Assembly: GCF_026017845.1 (NCBI RefSeq) | Contig: NZ_CP100416.1 | Location: forward strand, 8,935,601 to 8,976,513 | Direction: 5' to 3' | From: Amycolatopsis mediterranei | Lineage (GTDB): Bacteria; Actinomycetota; Actinomycetes; Mycobacteriales; Pseudonocardiaceae | Length of the DNA: 40,913 nucleotides | Shown here: positions 22,206 through 31,082 of the stretch, piece by piece | How positions within the stretch are numbered: the first letter of the stretch is position 1 | Layout of the letters: each line of letters opens with the position of its first letter | Position numbers and translations under genes: made by a program | Notes under the pieces: generated by a model | What the model was told of the DNA's origin: nothing | The model's database searches: none | Seen by the model: only the letters and a program-made list of their open reading frames with translations

Positions 22206-24812
22206 GTGGCCCAGCGACAACGACGTCCGCTCGCCCAACCCAGCCCTCTCCTGGGGGACGAAAAGGCTTCCCCGGAGGCGAAGCGCACGGTCCTGCGGAG
22301 GCGTTCCGTCCTGGCCGGCGCCGGTGCGCTGGCCGCGAGCGCGGCTCTGCCCCGCCTCGAGCCCACCGCGGAGGCGGCGACGGCGAGCCGTCGCGTGGTG
22401 TACGACCTCAACCCGGACTGGCGATTCGTCCAGGCCGACGTCCCCGGGGCGAACGCGACCACGTTCGACGACTCCTCGTGGACGACGGTGAGCGTGCCGC
22501 ACACCTACAACGACGTCGACTCGTTCGACAACTGGATCACCAGCTCCGGCGAGAGCGCGGTCGCCATGCAGATCACCTGGTACCGCAAGCACTTCACCAT
22601 GCCGGCCGGTCTGGCCGGGATGAAGGTGTTCCTGGAGTTCGAACGGGTGCGGCAGGCGGCCACGGTGTACGTCAACGGCGTCCAGGTGGGATTGTGCGAA
22701 TTCGGGGTCTCCCCGTTCGGCTTCGACATCACCGACCGGATCAGGTTCGGCGCGGACAACGTGATCGCGGTGAAGGCCGACAACACGAAGTGGCGGCCTG
22801 AGCAGGCCGGCGGGGTCGGGTTCCAATGGGACACCCGTGACTTCTACCCCGAGTACGGCGGGTTGACCCACAACGTCCGGATGCACGTGCTGCCCAGGAC
22901 GTACTTCACGCTGCCGCTGTCCATGAACCTGGGCACCACGGGCACCTACGTCTTCCCGAGCGCGTTCAACATCCCCGGCGCGACCGCGGCGATCACCGCG
23001 CAGGCGCAGGTACGCAACGAAGACTCCGCCGCGCGGACCGTCACCGTGTCGGCGAACCTGATCGACGCCGGCGGCGCCCTGCACGCGACCATCGCCGGTT
23101 CGGCGGTCAGCGTGGCCCCGGGCGAGACCCGGGTGGTGACGCTCTCCCAACGGATTCCCGGCCTCCGCTTCTGGAGCCCGGCCTCGCCCTCCCTGTACAC
23201 GGTCGAGATGGTGCTGAGCATCGACGGTGCGGTGGTCGACGCCTACCCGGTGGTGACCGGCTTCCGCAAGACCGCGTTCCAGGGCGGCACCACCGCCGGT
23301 GGCGTGTACCTCAACGACCAGTACGTCTACCTGACCGGGTATGCCGTGCGGACCACCAACGAATGGGCCGTCATCGGCGGCGCGGTGCCGGAGTGGCTGA
23401 CCGGGCTGGACGGGCAGCTGATCCGGGACAGCCACGCCAACCTGATCCGGTGGATGCACGTCTCCGCCCCGCCCAACCAGATCCGGATGACCGACAAGTA
23501 CGGCATCGTGTCCGTCCAGCCGGCCGGCGACAAGGAGTCCGACGTCACCGGCCGGCAGTGGGACCAGCGGGTCGAGCAGATGCGGGCCTCGATGGTCTAC
23601 TTCCGCAACAGCCCCAGCATCCTGTTCTGGGAGGCCGGCAACAACTGGATCACGGCCGCGCACATGAGCCAGATGCTCGACCTGCGCAGGACCTGGGACC
23701 CCGCCGGCGGACGGGCGATCGGCTGCCGGGCCATCTCGGACAGCTCCGCGTACGGGGGAACCGCGGCCGTGGACGCGGCCGAGTACGTGGGCACCATGCT
23801 CAACCGGCACTACTCGGTCTACGCGCGCGACCGCAAACCCGTCATCGAGTGCGAGTACACCCGTGACGAGGCGCCCCGCCGGGTGTGGGACAACTACTCC
23901 CCACCCGACTTCGGCTACCGCACCGGACCGGACGTCACCTACCACTGGACGTCCGAGGACTTCGCCGCCACCGTCGCCGCGAGCAGCCGGTACGAGTTCT
24001 GGTCGCAGCGCATCCAGGGGCCCGGCGACCGCCGCTACGCCGGCGCCGCCGCGTTGATCTGGGCCGACTCCAACCAGCACGGCCGCCAGTACAACTGGGA
24101 GTGCGCCCGGCTGTCCGGTCGGGTCGACGCGGTGCGCATTCCCAAGGAGTCCCTGCACAGCTACCGGGTCATGCAGAACCCGGCGGCCGACATCCACGTC
24201 ATCGGCCACTGGACGTACCCGTCCGGCACCAGGAAGACCATCCACGTGCTGGCTTCCGCCGCCGTCCACGAGGTGCGGTTGCTGGTCAACGGCACCCAGG
24301 TCGGCAGCAACAGCTCACCGGCCTACGACTTCCTGTACTCCTTCCCGGACGTCGCCTGGCAGTCCGGCACCATCACCGCGGTCGGCTACACCACCGGCGG
24401 CACCGAGGTCGTCCGCGCGTCCAAGACCACCACCGGCGCGGCGGTCGCCCTCAAGCTCACCCCGTACACGGCGCCGGGCGGACTGCGAGCCGACGGGAGT
24501 GACGTCGCGTTCTTCGACGTGGAAGCCGTCGACAGCGCCGGCCGCCGGATGCCGACCCACCAGGCCCGGGTGGACTTCACCCTGACCGGCCCCGGCACGT
24601 TCCTCGGCGGCTTCAACTCCCACATCCCGGGCAGTGTGCACAAGTCCGCCGTCGAGACCGAGGCCGGCGTCAACCGGGTCTTCGTCCGCGCCACCCGCGG
24701 CGCCGGCACGCTCACCCTGCGCGCTACGGCGTCCGGGCTGACCGCCGCGACCGCCACCGTCACGTCGACCGCCTTCACCACGACCGGCGGGCTCACCGTC
24801 CTCCGCTCCTGA
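22206..24812 (+). CDS. GH2-family glycoside hydrolase, secreted
   Basis: An 868-residue enzyme of the GH2 beta-galactosidase/beta-mannosidase type. A Tat-like signal (LRRRSVLAGAGALAASAALP, about residues 32-51) follows a long hydrophilic extension. Then come the jelly-roll sugar-binding domain (WRFVQADVPGANATTFDDSSW), Ig-like domain, TIM barrel and C-terminal beta domains. The barrel has ILFWEAGNNWI, with Glu476 and Asn480 where most GH2 enzymes have GNE; the likely nucleophile is Glu548 or Glu550 in VIECEYTRDE. So the acid/base residue is displaced or missing. The GTG at 22206 has GGAGG at 22197-22201; frames further upstream run through the operator. It is followed after only 37 bases by GH5 and is probably co-transcribed. 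Substrate not deducible. Confidence 0.85.
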   Translation: MAQRQRRPLAQPSPLLGDEKASPEAKRTVLRRRSVLAGAGALAASAALPRLEPTAEAATASRRVVYDLNPDWRFVQADVPGANATTFDDSSWTTVSVPHTYNDVDSFDNWITSSGESAVAMQITWYRKHFTMPAGLAGMKVFLEFERVRQAATVYVNGVQVGLCEFGVSPFGFDITDRIRFGADNVIAVKADNTKWRPEQAGGVGFQWDTRDFYPEYGGLTHNVRMHVLPRTYFTLPLSMNLGTTGTYVFPSAFNIPGATAAITAQAQVRNEDSAARTVTVSANLIDAGGALHATIAGSAVSVAPGETRVVTLSQRIPGLRFWSPASPSLYTVEMVLSIDGAVVDAYPVVTGFRKTAFQGGTTAGGVYLNDQYVYLTGYAVRTTNEWAVIGGAVPEWLTGLDGQLIRDSHANLIRWMHVSAPPNQIRMTDKYGIVSVQPAGDKESDVTGRQWDQRVEQMRASMVYFRNSPSILFWEAGNNWITAAHMSQMLDLRRTWDPAGGRAIGCRAISDSSAYGGTAAVDAAEYVGTMLNRHYSVYARDRKPVIECEYTRDEAPRRVWDNYSPPDFGYRTGPDVTYHWTSEDFAATVAASSRYEFWSQRIQGPGDRRYAGAAALIWADSNQHGRQYNWECARLSGRVDAVRIPKESLHSYRVMQNPAADIHVIGHWTYPSGTRKTIHVLASAAVHEVRLLVNGTQVGSNSSPAYDFLYSFPDVAWQSGTITAVGYTTGGTEVVRASKTTTGAAVALKLTPYTAPGGLRADGSDVAFFDVEAVDSAGRRMPTHQARVDFTLTGPGTFLGGFNSHIPGSVHKSAVETEAGVNRVFVRATRGAGTLTLRATASGLTAATATVTSTAFTTTGGLTVLRS

Positions 24813-24849
24813 ACCCGAGGTTTTCCGGACGAACCCTATGGAGAAGAAC

Positions 24850-26307
24850 ATGAGTGGACAACGACGCCTGCTCGCCCTGGTCGCCGGTCTCGTGCTGGCC
24901 CTGCTGGGGTCCGCGGGAGTCCAGCTCGCCGCGGCTCCCGCCGCCCGGGCCTCCACCGGCCAGTTCCACGGCGTGAACTGGGCGGATCAGCGGGACAACT
25001 TCCTGTGGGACGAGAACGTCCCCATCGGACTGTCCAAATCGGACAATTACGCGACCACCTACACCAAGGCCACGGCGGTCCTGAAGGGATTCCAGGGCCT
25101 GGGCACCAACACCGTCCGGTTCGGCATCAACCCCCAGACCACCGCGTCGTCCTGGTGGGGAAGCCTCACCGCCGCCTACGACGCGGCGAGTGCCCTGGGC
25201 ATGAACGTGATGATCGCGCCCTGGACACCACCGGACGGCAGCGGCCGGATCAACGGCGAGTCGGCCGCCTTCTACCGGATGTGGGACACCGTCATCGCCA
25301 AGTACGGCGGCAAGAGCAACTTTTACTTCGACATGATCAACGAGCCGTGGGGGTACGGCGCGACCGAGCTGACCAACCTGGCCGCCGACTGGCTGGCGCA
25401 CTACCCCGCCATCCCGCGCGGGCGCATGGTGATCCCGGGGCTGTGGGCCGACCAGGACATCTGCACGGTCGGTGCCGACTCGCGCCTCAACGGCACCCTG
25501 CTGTCGATCCACCTGTACACCCTCGGCGGGGAGACGCACCCGACCGCCGCGGAGTGGGCCGCCACCTTCAGAAGCCGGTTGTGCGGCTACGCCGACCGGG
25601 CCGTGCTGAGCGAGTTCGGCGTCCCGATGAACACCGGCATCAACTACAACGGGCCGCGCGACGGTACCAACAACGTGTCCTACCTCTACGGTCTCACCGA
25701 CACCGTCCGCAGTCTCGGCATGGGTTCGCTGCTGTGGACCGGGGTGAAGCAGGCCGACCAGACGGTGGGCCCCGGCCCCTGCTTCAACGCGTCCTGCGCG
25801 ATCACGTCCCTCGCCGGCAGCGGAACCAATCTCTCGCTGACGGTGACCAACCAGTCCGGCCTCGACCGGTTCCGCTACGGCTGGGGACTGAACGACAACC
25901 CCGGTGGCGGTAGTGGCGGCAGCGGCGGGGTGCTGCGGGGCGCCGGATCCAACCGGTGCCTGGACGTGCCGGGCGTCAGCCAGGCCGATGGCACCCGGCT
26001 GCAGATCTGGGACTGCAACGGGGGCACCAATCAGCAGTGGGCGGCCTTGTCCAACGGCGCCTTGCAGGTCTACGGCAGCAAGTGCCTCGACGTGCCCGGA
26101 CACGCCACCGCCTCGGGCACCCGGGTCCAGATCTACACCTGCAACGGCGGCGCCAACCAGCAATGGCGGCTCGGCTCCGACGGCACCGTCATCGGAGTCG
26201 AATCCGGGCTGTGCCTCGACGTCACCGGTGCCGCCACCGCCAACGCCACCCCCGTCGCCATCGCCACCTGCAACGGCGGCACCAACCAGAAGTGGACCCG
26301 TCAATAG
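24850..26307 (+). CDS. GH5-type endoglycosidase with C-terminal CBM13, secreted
   Basis: A 485-residue secreted enzyme. Signal peptide about 1-35 (LALVAGLVLALLGSAG, ending ARAS), a GH5 TIM barrel about 38-345, a Gly/Ser linker (PGGGSGGSGG) and a CBM13 trefoil about 360-485. The acid/base is Glu165 in FDMINEPWG and the nucleophile Glu255 in AVLSEFGVP; NTVRFGI matches the conserved GH5 arginine strand. GH5 covers cellulases, mannanases and xyloglucanases; the subfamily is not decided here. The ATG at 24850 has GGAGAA about six bases ahead; an in-frame ATG at 24838 would add MEKN and lacks a ribosome site. It follows GH2 closely without a terminator, so the two are probably one transcript under the operator at 22140. 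Confidence 0.87.
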   Translation: MSGQRRLLALVAGLVLALLGSAGVQLAAAPAARASTGQFHGVNWADQRDNFLWDENVPIGLSKSDNYATTYTKATAVLKGFQGLGTNTVRFGINPQTTASSWWGSLTAAYDAASALGMNVMIAPWTPPDGSGRINGESAAFYRMWDTVIAKYGGKSNFYFDMINEPWGYGATELTNLAADWLAHYPAIPRGRMVIPGLWADQDICTVGADSRLNGTLLSIHLYTLGGETHPTAAEWAATFRSRLCGYADRAVLSEFGVPMNTGINYNGPRDGTNNVSYLYGLTDTVRSLGMGSLLWTGVKQADQTVGPGPCFNASCAITSLAGSGTNLSLTVTNQSGLDRFRYGWGLNDNPGGGSGGSGGVLRGAGSNRCLDVPGVSQADGTRLQIWDCNGGTNQQWAALSNGALQVYGSKCLDVPGHATASGTRVQIYTCNGGANQQWRLGSDGTVIGVESGLCLDVTGAATANATPVAIATCNGGTNQKWTRQ

Positions 26308-26321
26308 CCCTCCCGGCATCC

Positions 26322-26357
26322 CGGCGGCGGGCGGCTTCGTCAAGACGTCCGCCGCCG
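26322..26357 (+). terminator. Hairpin between the GH5 and GH51-like genes
   Basis: CGGCGGCGGGCG (26322-26333) and CGTCCGCCGCCG (26346-26357) form a 12-base stem with one G-U-type pair and a 12-base loop, starting 15 bases behind the GH5 stop. It may terminate or attenuate read-through into the next gene. Confidence 0.45.
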
Positions 26358-26402
26358 TATCCCGGTCCTCGCGCACCAGCACCGATCAGTTGGGGAGTCC
26401 CC

Positions 26403-28241
26403 ATGCGACCACACCACTCACCGCGCGGCCGGCACCTCCGGCGTCTGCTGGCCGGCGGCACAGCGAGCATCCTGATGACCGCCGCGGCCCTGCTGCCCGC
26501 CGCACCGGCCGGCGCCGCGACGTCCGCGTCCGTCACCGTCAACACCGCCGCCACCCTGGGCACGATCCCGGCGGCCGGGCACGGTCTCAACTTCGCGATC
26601 TACGACGGCCACATGAACGACGCCGCCATCCCCGGTCTGGTGAGCGGGGCCCGGTTCAGCGCCCTGCGGTACCCCGGCGGCTCCTACGCGGACGGATACC
26701 ACTGGCAGACCCACACGATGGAGGACGGCGGGTACGTCGCCCCCAACACCGGCTTCGACACCTTCATGTCCACCGTGCGGACCGCGGGCGCCCAAGCCGT
26801 CGTCACCGCCAACTACGGCAGTGGCACCCCCGCCGAAGCGGCGGCCTGGGTCCGCTACGCCAACATCACCCACGGGTACGGCGTCAAGACCTGGGAAATC
26901 GGCAACGAGGTCTACGGCAACGGCTACTACGGCGCCAACTGGGAGCACGACACGCACGCGGACAAGAGCCCGAGGGCGTACGCGAACAACGTCCTGCAGT
27001 TCATCTCCGCGATGAAGGCCGTCGACAGCACCATCAAGATCGGCGTGGTGCTCACCACGCCGGGCGGCTGGCCCGACGGCATCGTCCACTCCGGGGACGC
27101 CATGGACTGGAACAACACCGTCATGTCCATCGTCCGGGACCAAGCGGACTTCGCCATCGTGCACTGGTACCCGGGCGCCGGGTCCGCCCGCGACGCGCTG
27201 AGCAAGCCGCGGCAGATCGCCTCGACCGTCGCCGCGGTCCGCACGGTGATCGGCAAGTACGCCGGGGCCAACGCCGGCCGGGTCGGCATCGCCGTCACCG
27301 AGACCAACCCCGGTTTCCAGCTCACCAGCGCCACCTCGGCCCTGTTCGCCACGGACTCCTACCTCACCTGGTGGGAAAACGGCGCGTTCAACCTGGACTG
27401 GTGGGACATGCACAACGGCTCGAACACCCCCGCCAGTCCCGCCGATGACGGCACCACCGACTACCACGACGAAGGCATCCTCTCCAGCGCCAGCACCACG
27501 GAACCACCGCTCAACACCCCGCTGCCGCCCTACTACGGGCTCGCCATGACCGGCCGCGCCGGGGCACCGGGCGACACCCTGCTCGCGACGTCTTCCAGCA
27601 ACTCCCTCCTGGTCAGCCACGCCGTCAAGACGAGCACCGGGGTCAACGTCGTCCTGATCAACCAGGACCTCGGCAACTCGGCCACCGTGTCGCTGTCCTA
27701 CAACGGCTACACGCCGAACGGCACCACCACGGTCGACCAGTGGAAGAAGGGGGACACCTCGATCAGCACCACGACGCAGGCATCGGCGAACTCGATCACC
27801 GTCGCGCCCTACTCCGTCACGGTCCTGCACACCGCCGGCGGCGGCGGGAGCAACCCGGCCGCCGGCGTGCTCAAGGGAGCCGGATCCGGCCGCTGCGTCG
27901 ACGTGCCGGGGGCGGTCAGCACCAACGGCACCCAGGTGGCGTTGTGGGACTGCCACGGCGGTACCAACCAGCAGTGGACGTACACGTCCGGCCGGCAGCT
28001 GACCGTCTACGGAACGAAGTGCCTGGACGCCGCGGCCCAGGGCACGACCGCCGGCACCAAGGCGCAGATCTGGGACTGCACCGGCGCCGCGAACCAGCAG
28101 TGGAACCTCAACGCGGACGGCACCGTGACCGGCGTCCAGTCCGGGTTGTGCCTGGACGCCGCCGCGAACGGGACCGCCAACGGCACCCCGATCCAGTTGT
28201 GGACCTGCAACGGCGGCAGCAACCAGCGGTGGTCCCGGTGA
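26403..28241 (+). CDS. Clan GH-A (GH51-like) glycosidase with C-terminal CBM13, secreted
   Basis: A 612-residue secreted protein. Signal about 1-38 (HLRRLLAGGTASILM, ending AGAA), a TIM barrel opening with LRYPGGSYADGYHWQ, a beta-sandwich, a Gly/Ser linker and a CBM13 trefoil about 486-612. WEIGNEVYGNGYYG places Glu169 as the acid/base; Glu300 in AVTETNPGF is the best nucleophile candidate. The pattern is that of GH51/GH39-type enzymes, several of which are alpha-L-arabinofuranosidases, but the exact family is uncertain and relatives are often labelled only 'cellulose-binding protein'. The ATG at 26403 follows GGGGAG. Its TGA overlaps the GTG of the next gene, so the beta-helix protein is translationally coupled. 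Confidence 0.8.
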   Translation: MRPHHSPRGRHLRRLLAGGTASILMTAAALLPAAPAGAATSASVTVNTAATLGTIPAAGHGLNFAIYDGHMNDAAIPGLVSGARFSALRYPGGSYADGYHWQTHTMEDGGYVAPNTGFDTFMSTVRTAGAQAVVTANYGSGTPAEAAAWVRYANITHGYGVKTWEIGNEVYGNGYYGANWEHDTHADKSPRAYANNVLQFISAMKAVDSTIKIGVVLTTPGGWPDGIVHSGDAMDWNNTVMSIVRDQADFAIVHWYPGAGSARDALSKPRQIASTVAAVRTVIGKYAGANAGRVGIAVTETNPGFQLTSATSALFATDSYLTWWENGAFNLDWWDMHNGSNTPASPADDGTTDYHDEGILSSASTTEPPLNTPLPPYYGLAMTGRAGAPGDTLLATSSSNSLLVSHAVKTSTGVNVVLINQDLGNSATVSLSYNGYTPNGTTTVDQWKKGDTSISTTTQASANSITVAPYSVTVLHTAGGGGSNPAAGVLKGAGSGRCVDVPGAVSTNGTQVALWDCHGGTNQQWTYTSGRQLTVYGTKCLDAAAQGTTAGTKAQIWDCTGAANQQWNLNADGTVTGVQSGLCLDAAANGTANGTPIQLWTCNGGSNQRWSR

Positions 28242-30187
28242 GACGCGGCATCACCCGCGCCTTCGGCGTGGCGGTTGGCCTCGTCCTGGGTCTTGCCGTG
28301 CCTCCGGTGACGACCGCGGCAGCCGGCGTGACGACCTGGTGGTGGGTGGACTGCGCGTCCGCCGGCAACGGCAACGGCACGGCACAGTCCAGTCCCTGGA
28401 ACACCCTGAGCTCGGTCAACGCCCACACCTTCAAAGCCGGTGACGGACTCGTCTTCGCCACCGGCACCAGCTGCCGCGGACAGCTGGCCCTGCGCGGGTC
28501 GGGCGCCAGTGGCAACCCCATCGTCATCGGGCAGTGGCGAAGCGGCCACGGGTCGGGCAAGCCGATCCTCGCCGGCGGCGGGGTCACGCCGGCCACCGTG
28601 TACCTGCACGACAACGAGTACGTGACCGTCGAGGATCTCGAAGTCACCAACAGCGGCGCGAGCGCGGGAGACCGGGCCGGCATCCTCGCCTACAACGACA
28701 CCGGCAGCACCTTGCACGGCATCACCATCACCGCCAACACCGTCGACAACGTGAACGGCTACCGGTGGGGCTACTACGGCGTCAACGCCGGGATCGCCGT
28801 GGACATCGACGGCGGGCTCGCGAACCCCGGCGTCTACAGTGGCGTGACCATCTCGGACAACGCCGTGTGGAACGTCAACCGGGCCGGCGTCTGGGTGGGC
28901 AGCCTGGCGGAGAACGGCGCCATCTCCGCGCGCAGCACCGGCGTCACCATCTCGGGCAACCAGATGACCGACCTGGGTGCGGACGGCATCGTGACGCGCT
29001 ACACCAGCGGCGCGCAGATACTCAACAACGTCGTCTACGACGCCGGCAGCTGGTCCGGGGGCGCGAACTCGGGCAGCCCGAGCTACTACAACCCCTATCC
29101 GGACGGTATCTGGCCGGTCAACAGCGACAACCCGGTCGTCCAGGGCAACGAGGTGTTCGGTTTCGTGTCGCAGGGCGCGGGTGACGGCGACGCCCTGGAC
29201 TGCGACCTGCACACCACCAACTGCCTCATGCAGGACAACTACAGCCACGACAACGTCGACGGCCTCTGGATGGACTGCAGTGGTGCCGGGGGCCGAGGCG
29301 AAGTGTTCCGCTACAACATCTCGCAGAACGACGCCACCGCCCGCAACGGCATCTTCAACAACGGCTGCGGCGGGTCTCCGACTCCCGCCGTCTACAACAA
29401 CACGGTGTACATCGGCTCCGGCAGCCCCAAGATCGACAGCGCGAACCGGGCGAACTGGGGCAGCGGGACGGCCTTCACCGACAACATCATCGACAACCAG
29501 GGCAACGGCGGCTTCGGCACCAGTGCCCGCTGGGATCACACCCTCTTCCACGGCTCGGGCAACCGGCCCGCCGACAACACGAACGCGGTCGTGGGTGACC
29601 CGAGGTTCGCGCACCCGAACGGCGCCGGCAACGGCCGCGGCACGGCGGCCGCCGCCTACGCCCTGTCCAGCGGCTCGGCGGCGATCGGCACCGCGGTGGC
29701 CATCGCCGGTGCTCCCGGGCGGGATTTCTCCGGCAACAGCGTCTGCGCCAGTCCTGACATCGGAGCCATGCAGAACCTGTGCGGTCCGGCGGGCCAGGTG
29801 AACAACCCGGGATTCGAGACGGGCAGCCTGAGTCCCTGGACCAACCTGGCCGGCGCCGGCGTGGTCGGCGACAACGCGCACACCGGCAGCTACGCCGTGC
29901 GGACCGGAAACGTCAACTCCGGTGTGTCGCAGACGGTTTACGGGCTCGCGTCCAACCGCACCTACACCCTCACCGGCTGGGTGAAGTCGAGCAACGGCAG
30001 CGACGCCGTCTACGTCGGCGTCAAGAACTACGGCGGCACGGAGACCAGCATCCCCGCCACCTCGAGCACCTACACGCGGATCAGCGTCACGTTCACCACG
30101 GGCTCGGGCAGCACCAGCGCAACCATCTACTGCTGGAAGAACGGGGGCAGCGCCGCAAGCTACTGCGACGACTTCTCCGTCAGTTGA
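28238..30187 (+). CDS. Secreted right-handed beta-helix protein with C-terminal carbohydrate-binding domain
   Basis: A 649-residue protein. Signal about 1-30 (RAFGVAVGLVLGLAVPP), then a right-handed parallel beta-helix about 35-520. Its repeated strand-turn units (GITITANTVDNVNG, GVTISDNAVWNVNR, GVTISGNQMTDLGA) are typical of pectate lyases, alginate lyases and related epimerases. A beta-sandwich module about 530-649 (NNPGFETGSLSPWTNL) has the look of CBM4/9- or CBM22-type carbohydrate-binding domains. The polysaccharide-lyase class cannot be fixed from motifs alone, but pectin is likely given GH28 and PL9 in the island. The GTG start overlaps the preceding TGA (GTGA, 28238-28241). The SurA-like gene follows 28 bases later. 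Confidence 0.78.
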   Translation: MRRGITRAFGVAVGLVLGLAVPPVTTAAAGVTTWWWVDCASAGNGNGTAQSSPWNTLSSVNAHTFKAGDGLVFATGTSCRGQLALRGSGASGNPIVIGQWRSGHGSGKPILAGGGVTPATVYLHDNEYVTVEDLEVTNSGASAGDRAGILAYNDTGSTLHGITITANTVDNVNGYRWGYYGVNAGIAVDIDGGLANPGVYSGVTISDNAVWNVNRAGVWVGSLAENGAISARSTGVTISGNQMTDLGADGIVTRYTSGAQILNNVVYDAGSWSGGANSGSPSYYNPYPDGIWPVNSDNPVVQGNEVFGFVSQGAGDGDALDCDLHTTNCLMQDNYSHDNVDGLWMDCSGAGGRGEVFRYNISQNDATARNGIFNNGCGGSPTPAVYNNTVYIGSGSPKIDSANRANWGSGTAFTDNIIDNQGNGGFGTSARWDHTLFHGSGNRPADNTNAVVGDPRFAHPNGAGNGRGTAAAAYALSSGSAAIGTAVAIAGAPGRDFSGNSVCASPDIGAMQNLCGPAGQVNNPGFETGSLSPWTNLAGAGVVGDNAHTGSYAVRTGNVNSGVSQTVYGLASNRTYTLTGWVKSSNGSDAVYVGVKNYGGTETSIPATSSTYTRISVTFTTGSGSTSATIYCWKNGGSAASYCDDFSVS

Positions 30188-30215
30188 CGCACGACGAGCG
30201 AGGAGGCGTCATCGG

Positions 30216-31082
30216 ATGCGTCGGCCAGAAGCCGGAAGACGATCGGTTCCCCGCAACTCGGCCCGCGGGCGCCGGTGCACTACGTGGGCGGCTCTGGTGC
30301 TCGCCGCCGCGGTCGCGGTGATCGTCGTCCACCAGACGTCGGCACCCCCGGCCGGCCAGGACCCCGCGGCGCCGCTGCCGGACGGCCCGGTGCTCACCGT
30401 CGGCACCGACCCGGTCGACTCACGCGAGTTCCTGCTGCAGATGGGCACGAACCGCGCTGAGGTCTTCCAGTACTTCTATGATCACTACGGAGTGCGGGAC
30501 ACCGCCGGCTTCTGGACCACGCCGCACGGCGAGACCACACCCCTGGCCATGCTCAAGCAACGCACCACGCAGCAGCTGGTCCGCCTCACCGTGCAGCTTC
30601 AGCTGGCCCGCGCCCGCAACCTGGTGGAGGACATCACCTACGGGGCACTGGTGGCCGGTATGCCAGAGGAGAACCAGCGCCGGACGGCCGCCGTAGCGCA
30701 GCACAGACCGGTGTACGGTCTGACGTCCTTCACCGAGGAAACGTACTTCAACCACGTCACCACCAACCTGGCGGTGGAACTCAAGCAGAGTACGGAACAA
30801 GGCATGAAGCCACCCCCGACCGCGGTGCTGCACCAGCTCTACGAACAGTTGCGCGAGCAGAACTTCTCCTGCCCGCCACCCGGCCGGCAACAGCACGGCG
30901 AGTCCTCGGCGAAATCGCAGTACTGCGCCGATGGTCAGCAGTATTTGCCGTTCGTCGCGGTCGAGCCCCAGGTGGTGCAACGTTGGAAGGACGACCAGTT
31001 CGAATCCCTGATAGCCGCGAACATCCGTGCGGCCCACGTGGAGATCAACCACATGGTGTTCGACAAGATCGAAGCGCAGTAA
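30216..31082 (+). CDS. SurA N-domain-like membrane-anchored foldase (PPIase-family, no catalytic domain)
   Basis: A 288-residue protein with a basic N-terminus, one hydrophobic segment about residues 24-42 (WAALVLAAAVAVIVV, acting as anchor or uncleaved signal) and an extracytoplasmic helical domain. VLTVGTDPVDSREFLLQMGT is the usual opening of SurA/PrsA-type chaperones. FWTTPHGETTPLAMLKQRTT and MPEENQRR resemble Gram-positive 'peptidylprolyl isomerase' relatives. There is no parvulin or FKBP domain, so it should act as a holdase or foldase. The ATG at 30216 follows AGGAGG (30201-30206). It lies 28 bases behind the beta-helix gene without a terminator, suggesting that it assists folding of that protein or of other secreted enzymes. 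The assignment rests on remembered sequence similarity. Confidence 0.6.
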   Translation: MRRPEAGRRSVPRNSARGRRCTTWAALVLAAAVAVIVVHQTSAPPAGQDPAAPLPDGPVLTVGTDPVDSREFLLQMGTNRAEVFQYFYDHYGVRDTAGFWTTPHGETTPLAMLKQRTTQQLVRLTVQLQLARARNLVEDITYGALVAGMPEENQRRTAAVAQHRPVYGLTSFTEETYFNHVTTNLAVELKQSTEQGMKPPPTAVLHQLYEQLREQNFSCPPPGRQQHGESSAKSQYCADGQQYLPFVAVEPQVVQRWKDDQFESLIAANIRAAHVEINHMVFDKIEAQ

